Assembly: GCA_963790415.1 (NCBI GenBank)
Contig: CAWBOK010000003.1
Coordinates: forward strand, 682,001 to 746,000
DNA: 64,000 bases
Source of the DNA: JAJZQZ01 sp963790415
Lineage (GTDB): Bacteria; Actinomycetota; Thermoleophilia; RBG-16-64-13
Direction: 5' to 3'
Both the position numbers and the translations under genes were made by a program. Below are positions 8,161 through 17,203 of the stretch, piece after piece; position 1 is the stretch's first letter, and each line of letters begins with the position of its first letter. Below the pieces are notes generated by a model, which did not search any database, was not told the DNA's origin, and saw only the letters and a list, made by a program, of their open reading frames with translations.

Positions 8161-8664
8161 GTGGCCGTCGAACGACAGGGATCGGACTGTGAGCGTGAAG
8201 GATCGGGCGAAGCGCCGCCCTGTTGCCGGGAGGCGGGAGGTGGCCCCTATCGGGCGACCGTGCTCGCGGCTGCCGTCATGCTCAGCGTTGCCAATCATTC
8301 CATCCACGGCTACGAACTGCTGGAGAAGGTGGGTTCCCTGGTGGGGAACATGGTGGCCGTGGACAAGGGGTCGGTCTATCGACTCCTGCGCTCGTTCGAG
8401 CGGCAGGGGCTCCTCTCGTCGGAGTGGGAGCTACAGTCCTCCGGCCCCCATCGACGGGTCTATCGCTTGACGCCGGGCGGGGCTCACTGTCTGCAGGCCA
8501 TCTCGGCCGGGCTCAAGCTGAGGGCCGAATGTCTACACGACCTGGCGCGGGAGGCCGACGACCAGCTGACCCGATTGCTGAGCGAGCGGCCGGTCGAGTT
8601 CGCGAGTCGGGCTACGTCGGGTGGATCGACAGTAGATGCTGGAGTGGTTGGGAACGATGGGTGA
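8161..8664 (+). CDS. PadR-family transcriptional regulator
   Basis: Winged-helix regulator. The recognisable part starts around YRATVLAAAVMLSVAN and has the PadR signature HSIHGYELLEKV, VDKGSVYRLLRSFERQGLL and GPHRRVYRLTPGG, then a C-terminal dimerisation helix. Length 167 residues. The first 35 residues do not look like PadR and an alternative frame gives a more typical beginning, so the start is uncertain and a small frame error is possible. It is followed 13 bases later by an unknown gene, which is its likely target together with itself. Confidence 0.75.
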   Translation: MAVERQGSDCEREGSGEAPPCCREAGGGPYRATVLAAAVMLSVANHSIHGYELLEKVGSLVGNMVAVDKGSVYRLLRSFERQGLLSSEWELQSSGPHRRVYRLTPGGAHCLQAISAGLKLRAECLHDLAREADDQLTRLLSERPVEFASRATSGGSTVDAGVVGNDG

Positions 8665-8677
8665 GGAGGGTCAAGAG

Positions 8678-9433
8678 ATGAACGCGCCGCAGCCGTATCG
8701 AGGGGCCTGGCCGGAGAACATCGACGGACATGCGAAGTACGCGGTTCGCTTGGTCGACGGCGACTGGAAGGTCACGGTCTGGCGCGAGACCGAGGAAGGG
8801 CTACAGTATCTGGCCGTGCAGGGCGCGAGTGCCGATCTCGCGGACCGGGTGAACGCGATCAAGACGGCCGTCCACAGTCAACTCGGCGGAACGTTCTACG
8901 TGAACGAATACCGCCACATCCTCGTTCCCGTCAACGACACTGCGTCGTCGGTCGCTGCATCGCTGTGCTACTACGCCGGCAGACTCGAGGACGACCTACT
9001 CTTCGAGTTCGAGGGAGAGCTGCTCACCGGCAGGCCGGAGCGGCCGGACGGAACGCGCCTCAACAACGGGGAGCACTGGGTGGGCCCACGCCCCGGCATC
9101 CCTTACGTCCTATCGGCCGGCGGCGCGGAAATCTGCTACGAGACGCAGGCGCTGAGCGACGACCACCCTCCCACCGTACGACCCTCGGTTACCGCTCGCG
9201 TCCTCTTGTCGGAGGTGCGGCCCAACAAGAACGTGGCCAGCGAAGCAGCCAAGGTGAGATACGTACTCGGGCACCGAGGGGGGCGCTTCTACGTGAACGA
9301 ATACGCCGCCATGTTCACCCCGGTGGGTCAGGGCGACGGTAACGGCCTGGACTACGTCTACTGCGGCCAGATCGATGCGAGAGTATGGTTCCCTGAGCCG
9401 ACGCTGGACGATCAATACCCGTCCGTGCGGTAG
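8678..9433 (+). CDS. Unknown protein with internal repeat
   Basis: A 251-residue protein I do not recognise. It has no signal peptide or membrane segment. Two related blocks are visible: GGTFYVNEYRHILVPV near residue 75 and GGRFYVNEYAAMFTPV near residue 210, each followed by a short stretch with an aromatic, Gly and acidic pattern (CYYAGRLEDDL, VYCGQIDARVW). This suggests duplication of a small beta-rich domain. The ATG is preceded by a good GGAGG. The gene probably forms an operon with the PadR regulator. It converges on the hydrolase gene with an overlap of 22 bases at the ends. Confidence 0.7.
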   Translation: MNAPQPYRGAWPENIDGHAKYAVRLVDGDWKVTVWRETEEGLQYLAVQGASADLADRVNAIKTAVHSQLGGTFYVNEYRHILVPVNDTASSVAASLCYYAGRLEDDLLFEFEGELLTGRPERPDGTRLNNGEHWVGPRPGIPYVLSAGGAEICYETQALSDDHPPTVRPSVTARVLLSEVRPNKNVASEAAKVRYVLGHRGGRFYVNEYAAMFTPVGQGDGNGLDYVYCGQIDARVWFPEPTLDDQYPSVR

Positions 9434-10999
9434 TTCACTTTGCCTGTGATGCGATTGACCGCCGGCACCTCCGTCGTCTGGTCGATCTGCGCATACGCGT
9501 CGCCATACGGGGTAGAGGGGTCGTGGTCGTCGTACTTCGGGGGGTTCTGGCCGGGCCACTGCGCCCCGGGGTACGGCTGGTACGTGTAATCGCCGACCAC
9601 CCCTCGCTGGATCTGGATCCTGTCCGGGAGCACCCGGAGCACCATGAGGTCGGTGGACCAGGTGATGTTGCCGGCCCCGCGATTGGGGTGCCGCCCGCCG
9701 TCGAGGATCTCGCCCGCTCGGATCGCATGTGATGCCCGGTACGTGCCCCTGGACGCACCCCATGGCCACATCCACCGTGTCGTCAGCCACCGTGAAGTGC
9801 GTGGCCACCGCAAGTCGCGGTGGGGTCCTCATTTGACTGAGGAGGTACCCGTAGGCCCCCGCGGGCGTGTGCGAGCTGTTTTGCACGGTCTGTGTGGAAT
9901 CGAGCGCCGTGGCCCAGACCTGCTCGGGGACCTGGCTGGGATCGGTGATGCCCAAGGTCTTCATGGTCAGCACGTCCGCGGGCAGGATCATCTCGTGGAT
10001 GAACACGTCGGCGCCGTTGCCCTGGTTGATCGAGTGGTACTCGGGCTTGGTGTCGCTGGTGTAGACCATGGACAGGCCGTTCCACTCCAGCTTGTAGCCG
10101 ATGGAGCCCTTGCGGGTGTGGATCACCGGGAAGTGGGTGATCTTCACGCCGGTGGTGGGGTTGTGGTAGGCGAGGTTGTCTCCCTTGCGCTTCCCCCACT
10201 TGGTCCAGTCCAGCTCGATGGGGATGAGGGCGTAGCCGTCGGTGGGTGGATCGTCAGAGACGGGCCCGCGGTGGTCGGGATAGCGCCAGCCTTCCCGTGT
10301 GGGGGTGTCGTAGCCGGCGTAGCTGGTGGTCTGGAAGGAGAAGCTCTCGGTCGCCCAGCGGAAGGCATCCCGGATGCCCCTACAGAAGGCCCGCGTACCA
10401 TCGTTGTACTCGCGCGGAGGGGTGTCGCCCCACGCCGGGCACGTGATGCCCGATGAACCGGGCCCCCATACATACTGGGGTGACTTGCGGTCCTGCGACG
10501 GGCCCAGCCAGTAGATGTGGCCCAGGTCGCTCATGTGGTCGCCGTGCAGGTGGTTGAGGAAGATCTTGTCCATGCGGGAGGCGTTTATGCGCATGGCGTT
10601 GTAGTTGGTCGCGGTCCCGGTCCCGCAGTCGAAGACGAACGAGTCGGTCGCCCGTCCGAAGCCTGGGTTGTTGACCGGATCGGGGACCACCCACGGACCC
10701 ACTTCGACGAAGACGCTCATCTCCGCCTGCGCATTGCGGGGCGGCGGGAAGCCGGACCCCATGAACGTGATGCGCAGCTCGTCGTCCGCGAGAGGAGTGT
10801 TCGGGGTGAAGGGCTGCAGGTTCTGGAAGTAGGTGTACCGCTGGGTCGGATCGGTCGGATCGTCCGCCGCGCGCGCCACCCCCGTTCCCGAGGTTCCTAT
10901 GAAGCCCCCCATGGCCAGCCCGCCCAGGGCCAGCCCGGAGCTCTTCACGAAGCCTCGGCGTGTCAGTCCTCCGGACTTCCCTTCGTCAGGCTCCTGCAT
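9412..10999 (-). CDS. Tat-exported MBL-fold metallohydrolase, one frame shift
   Basis: Metallo-beta-lactamase-fold hydrolase. The N-terminus has a twin-arginine signal (TRRGFVK at residue 13, then a Gly/Ala/Leu-rich segment ending near GVARA), so it should be exported folded. The zinc motif HLHGDHMSDL lies near residue 148, with further ligands in FPVIHTRKG, TSDTKPE and a late VATHFT. Reading changes frame by one base at about 9730-9760: before it VDVAMGCVQGHVPGI, after it IRAGEILDGGRHPNRGAGN to the stop. The reconstructed protein is about 528 residues. It resembles exported MBL hydrolases sometimes named GntH in databases, but the substrate is unknown. Confidence 0.75.
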
Positions 11000-11169
11000 G
11001 ACCCTTGCTCCTTTCGTCGAGCGCACCCCGTCCACGGACCACCCTATCGCAATTGGTCGTGGGATGAAATCCGCTCGTGGGCGTGCGTCTCGACCGGTCG
11101 GGACTATGATGGGGCTGCTACGCTTCTTCTGCATTCCTGCAACCGGCACGTTGAAGGGAGGCGCCGTCC

Positions 11170-12454
11170 GTGAACGACACGCGCGTCACCAGCACCGAAC
11201 GCGGAGACACCCTCGACGGCACCACGATCGGCGATCGGTCGGCCACGATCGAGCGCGTCACGGCAGCCGGCCTGTGCATGCAGTGCGGCACCTGCGCGGG
11301 CATCTGCCCGCGTGCCGCCATCACGATGAGTTGGGGGACCCGCAGCGGATACCTTCCGGTGGTGGCACACCCGCGCTGCGACGCGCTGCGGCGACTGCGT
11401 GGCCGTCTGTCCAGGCGAGGGGTTCGACTACACCCCGGATGCATGGTGGCGAACCCTGAACGGGGATGCCCCGTGGCAGGACTTCCTCGGACCCTGGAAG
11501 GGCCTCTGGTTCGGGTGGGCGGCCGACGTAGAGGTGCGCTACGCCGGAGCTTCGGGCGGGGTGGCCACGGCCTTCCTGCGGGGTGCCTTCGAGCGTGACC
11601 TCATCGACGCCGCCGTGGTGGTGCGGATGGACCCGGCGCGACCCTTGGCTGCCGAAGCGATGATTGCGCGCAGCGCCGATGAGATCCTGGGCGGCCGGGG
11701 TTCGAAATACAACGCGGTGGCCATCAACACCGTGCTCCGTCGCATCCTTCGCGAACCCGGCCGATACGCGGTCGTGGGCCTGCCCTGTCACATCCAAGGA
11801 CTCCGCCTGGCCCAGCGGCACCTGCCGGCGCTGGCCGAGAGGATCGCCTTCACTCTGGGCATCTTCTGCGGATGGACCGCCCTGCCTCGAGCCACCGAGG
11901 TGGCGGCCCGCAGGGCGGGGGTCGACCCGGCCGAACTGACCGCCGTGGCCTACCGGGGGCCGGACTGGCCGGGCGGCCTCAGGCTGGTCACCCGCTCGGG
12001 CAGGACCGTGACTCGGCCGTATCCCGATTACTTCGACCGCTACGTGTACGCCTACACGCCCCCGCGTTGTCGCCTCTGCCCCGACGCTCTGGCGGAGGCG
12101 GCCGACATCTCCGTGGGCGACGCCTGGCTCGATCGATTCGCCGGCACCCCAGGGGTGTCGGACGTGATCGCGCGCACCGACGTGGGGCTGGGCATCATCG
12201 GGGAACTGGCCACCGATCACCTGACCTTGGACGTGGCCACCCCCGAGGAGATCGTGGCGTCGCAGCGCGAGACCTACCATTTCAAGCGCGACATCTATCG
12301 GGGCCGGCGGTGGCTGCGCTCCTTGACGGGGCGCCCACTGCCCGACTATCCGGGGGTGGGCGCCACAGCCTCTGGGCGCGACCGGCTTGCCGGGCTCAAG
12401 GATCTGGTCGACGAGCGCGTCTACCGCCTCGTCGGCGACCTTCGCTACCGGTAG
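11170..12454 (+). CDS. FrhB-like coenzyme F420 hydrogenase/dehydrogenase beta subunit, one frame shift
   Basis: Iron-sulfur flavoprotein family that passes electrons between F420H2 and ferredoxin-type partners. The first cluster motif is CMQCGTCAGICP; the second, CGDCVAVCPG, appears after a one-base shift at about 11380 (one extra base in the run GACGCGCTGC). The body has the FrhB signatures YAGASGGVATA, GRGSKYNAV and GLPCHIQGLRLAQ and a late CRLCPDALAEAADISVGDAW. GTG start with AAGGGAGG upstream. Reconstructed length about 427 residues. Homologues serve hydrogenases, formate or sugar oxidoreductases; here there is no obvious partner subunit, so the donor is not known. Confidence 0.8.
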
Positions 12455-12523
12455 GGCGTGTGGCCAATCCAGCTGCTCCGGTGAGATACTCAACCGAGTA
12501 AGCACCCTGCGATCGGAGACACG

Positions 12524-13207
12524 ATGCCGACCGTTCTGGTGGTTGACGACAACGCGAAGATCGTCGAAGTACTGGCCGAGTACCTCCGTGCCGACGGGTT
12601 CACCGCCGTGACAGCGGCGGACGGCCCCTCGGCGCTCGCGCTCGCCAAAGCTCATCGGCCCGACCTCGCGCTCGTGGACGTCATGCTCCCCGGCATCGAC
12701 GGACTCGAGCTCACGCGACGCTTCCAGGCCGACGGCATCCCCGTGATACTCGTAACCGCCCGCAGCGAGGAAGTGGATCGTCTCGTGGGGCTCGAGCTCG
12801 GCGCCGACGACTACATCACGAAGCCGTTCAGCCCACGGGAGGTCGTCGCCCGCGTCAAAGCCGTGCTCCGGCGATGTGACCGGCGCGGAGACGCCGCCGT
12901 CACGTCGTTCACCGTGGGCGACCTGGTCATCGACCGGGAGTGCCGCGAGGTCCGCATCGGCGATCGGGTCGTCGAGCTCACGCGGTCGGAGTTCGATGTG
13001 CTGGCGGCCATGGCGGCCCATCCGGGGCGCGTGTATTCACGCCTGCAGCTACTCGAGTCAACGTCCGGGGACGCCTTCGACGGCTACGAGCGCACGATCG
13101 ACGCCCATGTCAAGAACATCCGGCGCAAGCTCGGCGACGACCCGAAGTCCCCGCGTTTCATACGTACCGTCATCGGTGTCGGGTACAAGGTGGAAGCGCG
13201 GCGATGA
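12524..13207 (+). CDS. OmpR/PhoB-family response regulator
   Basis: Two-domain response regulator of 227 residues. The receiver domain has the acidic pair VVDDN, phosphoacceptor Asp52 in LALVDVMLPG, Thr in VTARSE and Lys in YITKPFSP. The C-terminal winged-helix domain shows the PhoB pattern RSEFDVLAAMAAHPGRVYSR and YERTIDAHVKNIRRKLGDD. The stop overlaps an ATG as ATGA, but see the duplication that follows. Likely targets are its own operon and the NapH-like gene downstream, which has an 11-bp-period direct repeat of the kind PhoB-type regulators bind. Confidence 0.95.
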   Translation: MPTVLVVDDNAKIVEVLAEYLRADGFTAVTAADGPSALALAKAHRPDLALVDVMLPGIDGLELTRRFQADGIPVILVTARSEEVDRLVGLELGADDYITKPFSPREVVARVKAVLRRCDRRGDAAVTSFTVGDLVIDRECREVRIGDRVVELTRSEFDVLAAMAAHPGRVYSRLQLLESTSGDAFDGYERTIDAHVKNIRRKLGDDPKSPRFIRTVIGVGYKVEARR

Positions 13208-13252
13208 GCCGCATCGGACTCGGATCTCGACGATGAGCCGCATCGGACTCGG
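13202..13252 (+). repeat. 29-bp tandem duplication across the kinase start codon
   Basis: A 22-base identical stretch beginning CGATGAGCCGCATCGG occurs at 13202 and again at 13231, a period of 29 bases. The first copy carries the regulator stop/ATG overlap. Its frame reads MSRIGLGSRR and stops at 13234-13236, overlapping the second ATG (13233), again as ATGA. The duplication has created a ten-codon mini-frame between regulator and kinase. Confidence 0.85.
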
Positions 13253-14345
13253 CCTTCAGGTCTTTCTGTCGATCGTGCTCGTCGCCCTGTGTGCGGTCCT
13301 GGCGGTGGGCGTCATCGCGCGAAACGCGCTGTCCCAGGCGTTCGACGCCTATCTTGCGGGTCTTCCGGATCAGAGCGGCATGGTCCGCGGGCGCGGAATG
13401 GGCCGCATGATGCTCGGAGCGGCCGAGCAGACCTTCTTGGCCAGCGTGGACCGCAGCGTCTATATCGCCGCGGCCCTCGCGGTGGTCGGCGCGGGCGTGG
13501 TCGCCCTGCTGCTTGCGCGGTACCTTGCCCGGCCCATCAGCAGATTGGAACATGCCGCCGAGGGATTGGCCGACGGCGACTTGACGCACCGGGTAGACGT
13601 GGCCGGGCCCGCCGAGGTCGCCGCGCTGGGCCGTGCATTCAACCGCATGGCCGACTCCCTCGGCGAGGCCGAGGAGCTGCGTCGTAAGCTCGTGGCCGAC
13701 GTCTCGCACGAGTTGCGCAACCCCCTCGCGGCCGCGCGGGCGCAGGCGGAGGGGATGGTCGACGGAGTGATCCCCGTGAGCCCCGCTCGGCTGAGTTCGC
13801 TCGTGGACGATCTGAAGCACCTGTCGGTGCTGGTGGACGACCTGCAGGTGCTCACACTCGCCGAGTCGGGGCGTCTCGCGTACGAGATGCAGCCGCTCGA
13901 CCTCGTTGAACTCGTCGCGCGTGAGTGCGGGCGGGCGCAGGCCACGGCCTCGCCGAGCGTCGCCGTCGACTGCGACCTTCCTTCCCTACCGACCGAGGTC
14001 GTCGGCGACGCCACCCGCCTCTCGGAAGTGCTGCGCAACCTCCTCAGCAACGCGATGAGGCATACACAGCGCGGTACGGTGACGGTCGCGGTCCAGGCCG
14101 AGGGCGGCGAGGTCGAGGTTCGGGTGATCGACACGGGCGAGGGCATCGCCGATGAAGATCTGCGCTACGTGTTCGAGCGCTTCTACCGGGCGGACGCGGC
14201 GCGTGCCGCCGACACCGGCGGAGCGGGCCTCGGACTTGCGATCTCGCGCCGCATCGTGGAAGACCATGGCGGGTCCGCGTTCGCGGTGCACAATCCCGAA
14301 GGTGGTGCGATCGTTGGGTTTCGCCTGCCGCTGAGGACCGCCTAG
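13233..14345 (+). CDS. Sensor histidine kinase
   Basis: Membrane sensor kinase of 370 residues. Two membrane segments (about residues 7-28 and 75-97) flank a short extracytoplasmic loop, then a HAMP domain (RPISRLEHAAEGLADGDLTHR), the phosphoacceptor box with His159 in VADVSHELRNPLAAAR, and an ATPase domain with N box NLLSNAMRHTQRG, G1 IDTGEGIADED, F box FYRADAARA and G2 GGAGLGLAIS. The loop is short, so sensing may be within the membrane or cell wall. The partner of the preceding response regulator; its start lies in the second copy of the 29-bp duplication. Confidence 0.93.
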   Translation: MSRIGLGLQVFLSIVLVALCAVLAVGVIARNALSQAFDAYLAGLPDQSGMVRGRGMGRMMLGAAEQTFLASVDRSVYIAAALAVVGAGVVALLLARYLARPISRLEHAAEGLADGDLTHRVDVAGPAEVAALGRAFNRMADSLGEAEELRRKLVADVSHELRNPLAAARAQAEGMVDGVIPVSPARLSSLVDDLKHLSVLVDDLQVLTLAESGRLAYEMQPLDLVELVARECGRAQATASPSVAVDCDLPSLPTEVVGDATRLSEVLRNLLSNAMRHTQRGTVTVAVQAEGGEVEVRVIDTGEGIADEDLRYVFERFYRADAARAADTGGAGLGLAISRRIVEDHGGSAFAVHNPEGGAIVGFRLPLRTA

Positions 14346-14409
14346 CAGGGGGCATCCCGCCATCAGTTGCGCAGCGGGCAGGGCGCGTACACAGAAAACG
14401 CCCACCGCT

Positions 14410-14499
14410 TTCACGCGGCGTTCACACCTCGGCTCCATACTCGGCGGGGTATCGCACCCACACCGAGGACACCCCACCGAGGATACCCACACCGAGGAG
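14410..14499 (+). promoter_or_regulatory. Direct repeats upstream of NapH-like gene
   Basis: TTCAC occurs at 14410 and 14421, an 11-bp period typical of tandem half-sites for PhoB/OmpR-type regulators. Downstream lie three near-identical 14-15 bp units based on ACCCACACCGAGGA (14456-14470, 14471-14484, 14485-14499); the last one provides the GAGGAG ribosome site. Control by the adjacent two-component system is an inference. Confidence 0.45.
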
Positions 14500-14506
14500 A
14501 ACCACC

Positions 14507-15757
14507 ATGCCCGAAAGCGACATCCGGCCGACCCCGGAAGCCCAGACCAGGACGAACTACGTACGCGCCGACCGACCCGCCCAGCGACGCAACCGAATGG
14601 TGCGCCTCGGGATCCTGACGCTGGGACTCGTCATCATCACCGTGCTCGGCATCGGGCACCAACTCGGCTGGGCCAAGGTGGTCGGCGTGGATGCTCTCTG
14701 TCCGTTCGGCGGGATCGAGACCATGTGGTCGCTCATGTTCTCGGCCACCTTCCTCCAGCGGGTCGCGGCGTCGAGCGTCGTGCTTCTGGCCATCGTGTTC
14801 ACGATCGCGGTGGTCTTCCGCCGGTCGTTCTGCGGCTACATCTGCCCCTTCGGCGCGCTGCAGGAGCTGTTCGCCCGGGCGGGCTCGCTCCTCTGGGGCA
14901 AGCGCCGTCCCCGGATGCCCGCGGCACTCGATCGACCCGCGCGTTACCTGAAATACGTGGTGCTCGCCGTCTTCGCGGTGTGGTCCTGGCAGGCGGCCGA
15001 GTTGGTCCTGCGCCCGTACGATCCCTGGGTCGCGTGGATGCACCTGGGCTCGTCCGACCTGACGACGGTCTTCACCGAGTTCGCGATCGGGTTCGTCGTG
15101 CTCGGCGTCTCGCTGGTTGGCTCGTTCGTCTACGACCGTTTCTTCTGCACCTATCTCTGCCCGATGGGGGCCTTCCTCGCGATCGTCTCGAGGATCTCGA
15201 TCTTCAGGATCCGGCGCGATGCCGCGACCTGCATCGACTGCAAGGCCTGTGACAGGGCGTGCCCCGTGAATGTGACCGTGTCGACCGTCGAGACGGTCAA
15301 CAGCCCTGAGTGCATCGATTGCAGTGAGTGCGTGAACGTCTGCCCGGTCAAGGACACCCTGACGGTCGCGGGCCCCAGGAACAGGTCCGGCCGTCGCATG
15401 AGGCTCAGCACGATGGCGGTGCTCGGCTCCGTGATCGGCATCATCGCGGTGGGCCTGGCCTTGACCACGGCGACAGGGACGTTCGCCTGGACGACGCCGT
15501 CGCTGGGTGCGGTCACCCCCGGCACGACGGCGACGCCCTCCTCCTTCGACGTCGAGAGCATCAAGGGCTCGATGTCCTTCGAGGAGATCTCGAAGGCGAC
15601 GGGCATCCCGGCAGAAGCCTTCATGCAGAAGTTCGGCGTCACCGAGGACGAGATGAACAAGCCCATGAAGGAGTTCGCCGAGGCCAAGGGCTTCGAAGTC
15701 AAGACCGACGTCCGCGAATGGGTGAAGCAGCAGCTGGAGGCGGCCGGAGCCGAGTAG
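14507..15757 (+). CDS. NapH/NosR-type membrane 4Fe-4S protein
   Basis: Polytopic iron-sulfur protein of 416 residues that should carry electrons from the membrane quinol pool to an external or membrane reductase. It has about five membrane segments, the Cys-Pro motifs of the NapH/NosR/CcoG group (ALCPFGGIE, CGYICPFGALQE, CTYLCPMGAF), then two ferredoxin clusters CIDCKACDRACP and CIDCSECVNVCP, a further membrane segment (VLGSVIGIIAVGLAL) and a C-terminal soluble domain of about 70 residues (from DVESIKGSMSFEEI). That domain looks like a small helical binding module known from similar proteins. No nap, nos or nir genes are nearby, so its partner is unknown. Confidence 0.85.
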   Translation: MPESDIRPTPEAQTRTNYVRADRPAQRRNRMVRLGILTLGLVIITVLGIGHQLGWAKVVGVDALCPFGGIETMWSLMFSATFLQRVAASSVVLLAIVFTIAVVFRRSFCGYICPFGALQELFARAGSLLWGKRRPRMPAALDRPARYLKYVVLAVFAVWSWQAAELVLRPYDPWVAWMHLGSSDLTTVFTEFAIGFVVLGVSLVGSFVYDRFFCTYLCPMGAFLAIVSRISIFRIRRDAATCIDCKACDRACPVNVTVSTVETVNSPECIDCSECVNVCPVKDTLTVAGPRNRSGRRMRLSTMAVLGSVIGIIAVGLALTTATGTFAWTTPSLGAVTPGTTATPSSFDVESIKGSMSFEEISKATGIPAEAFMQKFGVTEDEMNKPMKEFAEAKGFEVKTDVREWVKQQLEAAGAE

Positions 15758-15763
15758 CTAGGC

Positions 15764-15924
15764 GGCTGCTGAAAAGCGAAGCCTTGGCCCCCAGAACGCG
15801 CGCTGGACGGCACGAATGCGTCGTCCTCCGTCGTGCCCGGAGCCTCCGGCTACGGGCACTCTCTGCGTCTTGCCTCGCACTCGTCCAGCGCGCTCTGAAG
15901 GCGAAGCGTCATTCTTCAGCAGCC
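15764..15924. repeat. MITE-like element with terminal inverted repeats
   Basis: A 161-bp unit bounded by GGCTGCTGAA and TTCAGCAGCC. The inverted similarity continues imperfectly for about 42 bases on each side, up to GCGCGCTGGAC and GTCCAGCGCGC. The centre can fold again (GGCACGA and TCGTGCC). It codes for nothing. AGCTA occurs just outside both ends and may be a target duplication. A shortened relative is at 29004-29044. Confidence 0.65.
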
Positions 15925-15926
15925 AG

Positions 15927-16292
15927 CTAACCCTTGGCGGTAATGAACATCCTGACGGCCACGACAATGAGGAAGACCGCGAAGATGCGGGTCACCGTGG
16001 CGTTGGACAAGTCGGCAACATAGCGCGCACCGAGGAAGCTGCCGGCCACAAATCCCACGACGATGAGGCCGGCAGCCCGGAGATCGACAAGACCGTGCTG
16101 GTAGTAGGCGTAGGCTGCAAGTATGCCGATGGGAGGCACCAGCAGCGCTAGAGTGGTGCCCTGGGCGAGCTTCTGGCTGAAGCCGAAGAGCATGACTAGC
16201 GCAGGAACGATGATGATTCCACCGCCGATACCGACCAGGCCGCTCACACCACCGGCCACCAACCCGAGAAGAACAAACAGCGGCCAGACCAT
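15927..16292 (-). CDS. TauE/SafE-family anion exporter, half-size
   Basis: Membrane protein of 121 residues with four predicted helices. GLVAGGVSGLVGIGGGIIIVPAL and the later GFVAGSFLGARYVADL match the TauE/SafE (DUF81) repeat, which in full-size proteins occurs twice in about 250 residues. This is a single repeat and would have to dimerise. The family moves sulfite, sulfoacetate or related anions out of cells; the substrate here is not known. The ATG has GAGGAG nearby. Three bases separate its stop from the MITE-like element. Confidence 0.8.
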   Translation of the reverse strand: MVWPLFVLLGLVAGGVSGLVGIGGGIIIVPALVMLFGFSQKLAQGTTLALLVPPIGILAAYAYYQHGLVDLRAAGLIVVGFVAGSFLGARYVADLSNATVTRIFAVFLIVVAVRMFITAKG

Positions 16293-16466
16293 CTCCTCTT
16301 ACCCCCTCATTGCCGGAATCCACAGCGTCTGCCGCGAGACTGGTTCGTCCGGGCCCCAGGAATCTACTCCAAGTCTCCCAAGGGACTCTCTGCCCGTCCG
16401 GTGAACCAGCCCGCATATACAACCACCACCATCATAGCCTCTGCGCTCAGAACGTCGTGAAACGCA

Positions 16467-16504
16467 AAGGAAGGGCGGGTGCCGGATGGCACCCGCCCTT
16501 CCTT
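16467..16504 (-). terminator. Strong hairpin terminator
   Basis: A perfect 17-bp stem (AAGGAAGGGCGGGTGCC with its complement) and a 4-base loop, about 30 bases after the end of the secreted-protein gene. On the minus strand it is followed by a T-rich tail. Confidence 0.8.
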
Positions 16505-16532
16505 GAGTCAACGGACTACTGCCTGCAGGCTG

Positions 16533-17063
16533 CTACTGGGTGGCCATCGCGCACCCGGCGCCCCGGCCGCCGGCTCCACGACCGCCGCCTGCACCACGCC
16601 CGCCCGACCCGCAGTCGGTGTTGGTGCTATCGACCCGCTCGGTGAGACGGGTCTTCATGGCTGCCGCTGCGGTGTCGGCCTGAGCTTGGGTGATGGTGCC
16701 ATCCTGGACCTTTGCGGCGAGTATCTCCTGCCGCACCTTGAGCGCCTCGTCGACGACAGCCACGGAGCTGACGTCGTTCTCGGCGGCGATCTGAGTGAAG
16801 GTCTTGCCGGCCTGACGCTCTGCGGTCACGTCGGCGGTGGTCTTGCCGGTCAGCCTGGCGACGACGTCGAGCAGCCGACCACCGCTCTCGCGCATCGTTG
16901 AACCGAGCTGCAGGCCAAGGGAGCCACAGGCGGCCGAGACACTCGACGTGGCCGGGGCGGCGGCCGGCGGTCCATTGGCCGCGAGGCCGGATGACGCGCT
17001 TCCGAGTATCACCCCGGCGATCAGAGCTCCTGCTACTGCTGAATAGACGCGCTTGGTGTTCAT
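16533..17063 (-). CDS. Secreted protein of unknown function
   Basis: A 176-residue protein with an N-terminal signal (MNTKRVYSAVAGALIAGVIL, cleavage near GLAANG). The middle has TGKTTADVTAERQAGKTF, TQIAAENDVSSVAVVDEAL and KVQDGTITQAQADT. This arrangement of two helical pieces is seen in small exported proteins of Gram-positive bacteria (DUF2680-like) of unknown role. The C-terminus is Gly/Arg-rich with three cysteines overall in the tail region (NTDCGSGG, GAGCAMATQ). A clear terminator follows, so it is transcribed alone or is the last gene of its unit. Confidence 0.75.
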   Translation of the reverse strand: MNTKRVYSAVAGALIAGVILGSASSGLAANGPPAAAPATSSVSAACGSLGLQLGSTMRESGGRLLDVVARLTGKTTADVTAERQAGKTFTQIAAENDVSSVAVVDEALKVRQEILAAKVQDGTITQAQADTAAAAMKTRLTERVDSTNTDCGSGGRGAGGGRGAGGRGAGCAMATQ

Positions 17064-17203
17064 GCTGTACTGCCTCCTCGTTACGAGTTTTCGGCTTTCT
17101 CCTGCAACCGGAGCATAGCCTCACGATGTGTACGCACCGTGAACGCAGTACGCTAAGACGGTGAAGCGCCGTGCGGGGAAGCTCCTGGCCTGCAGTGCCA
17201 CCA

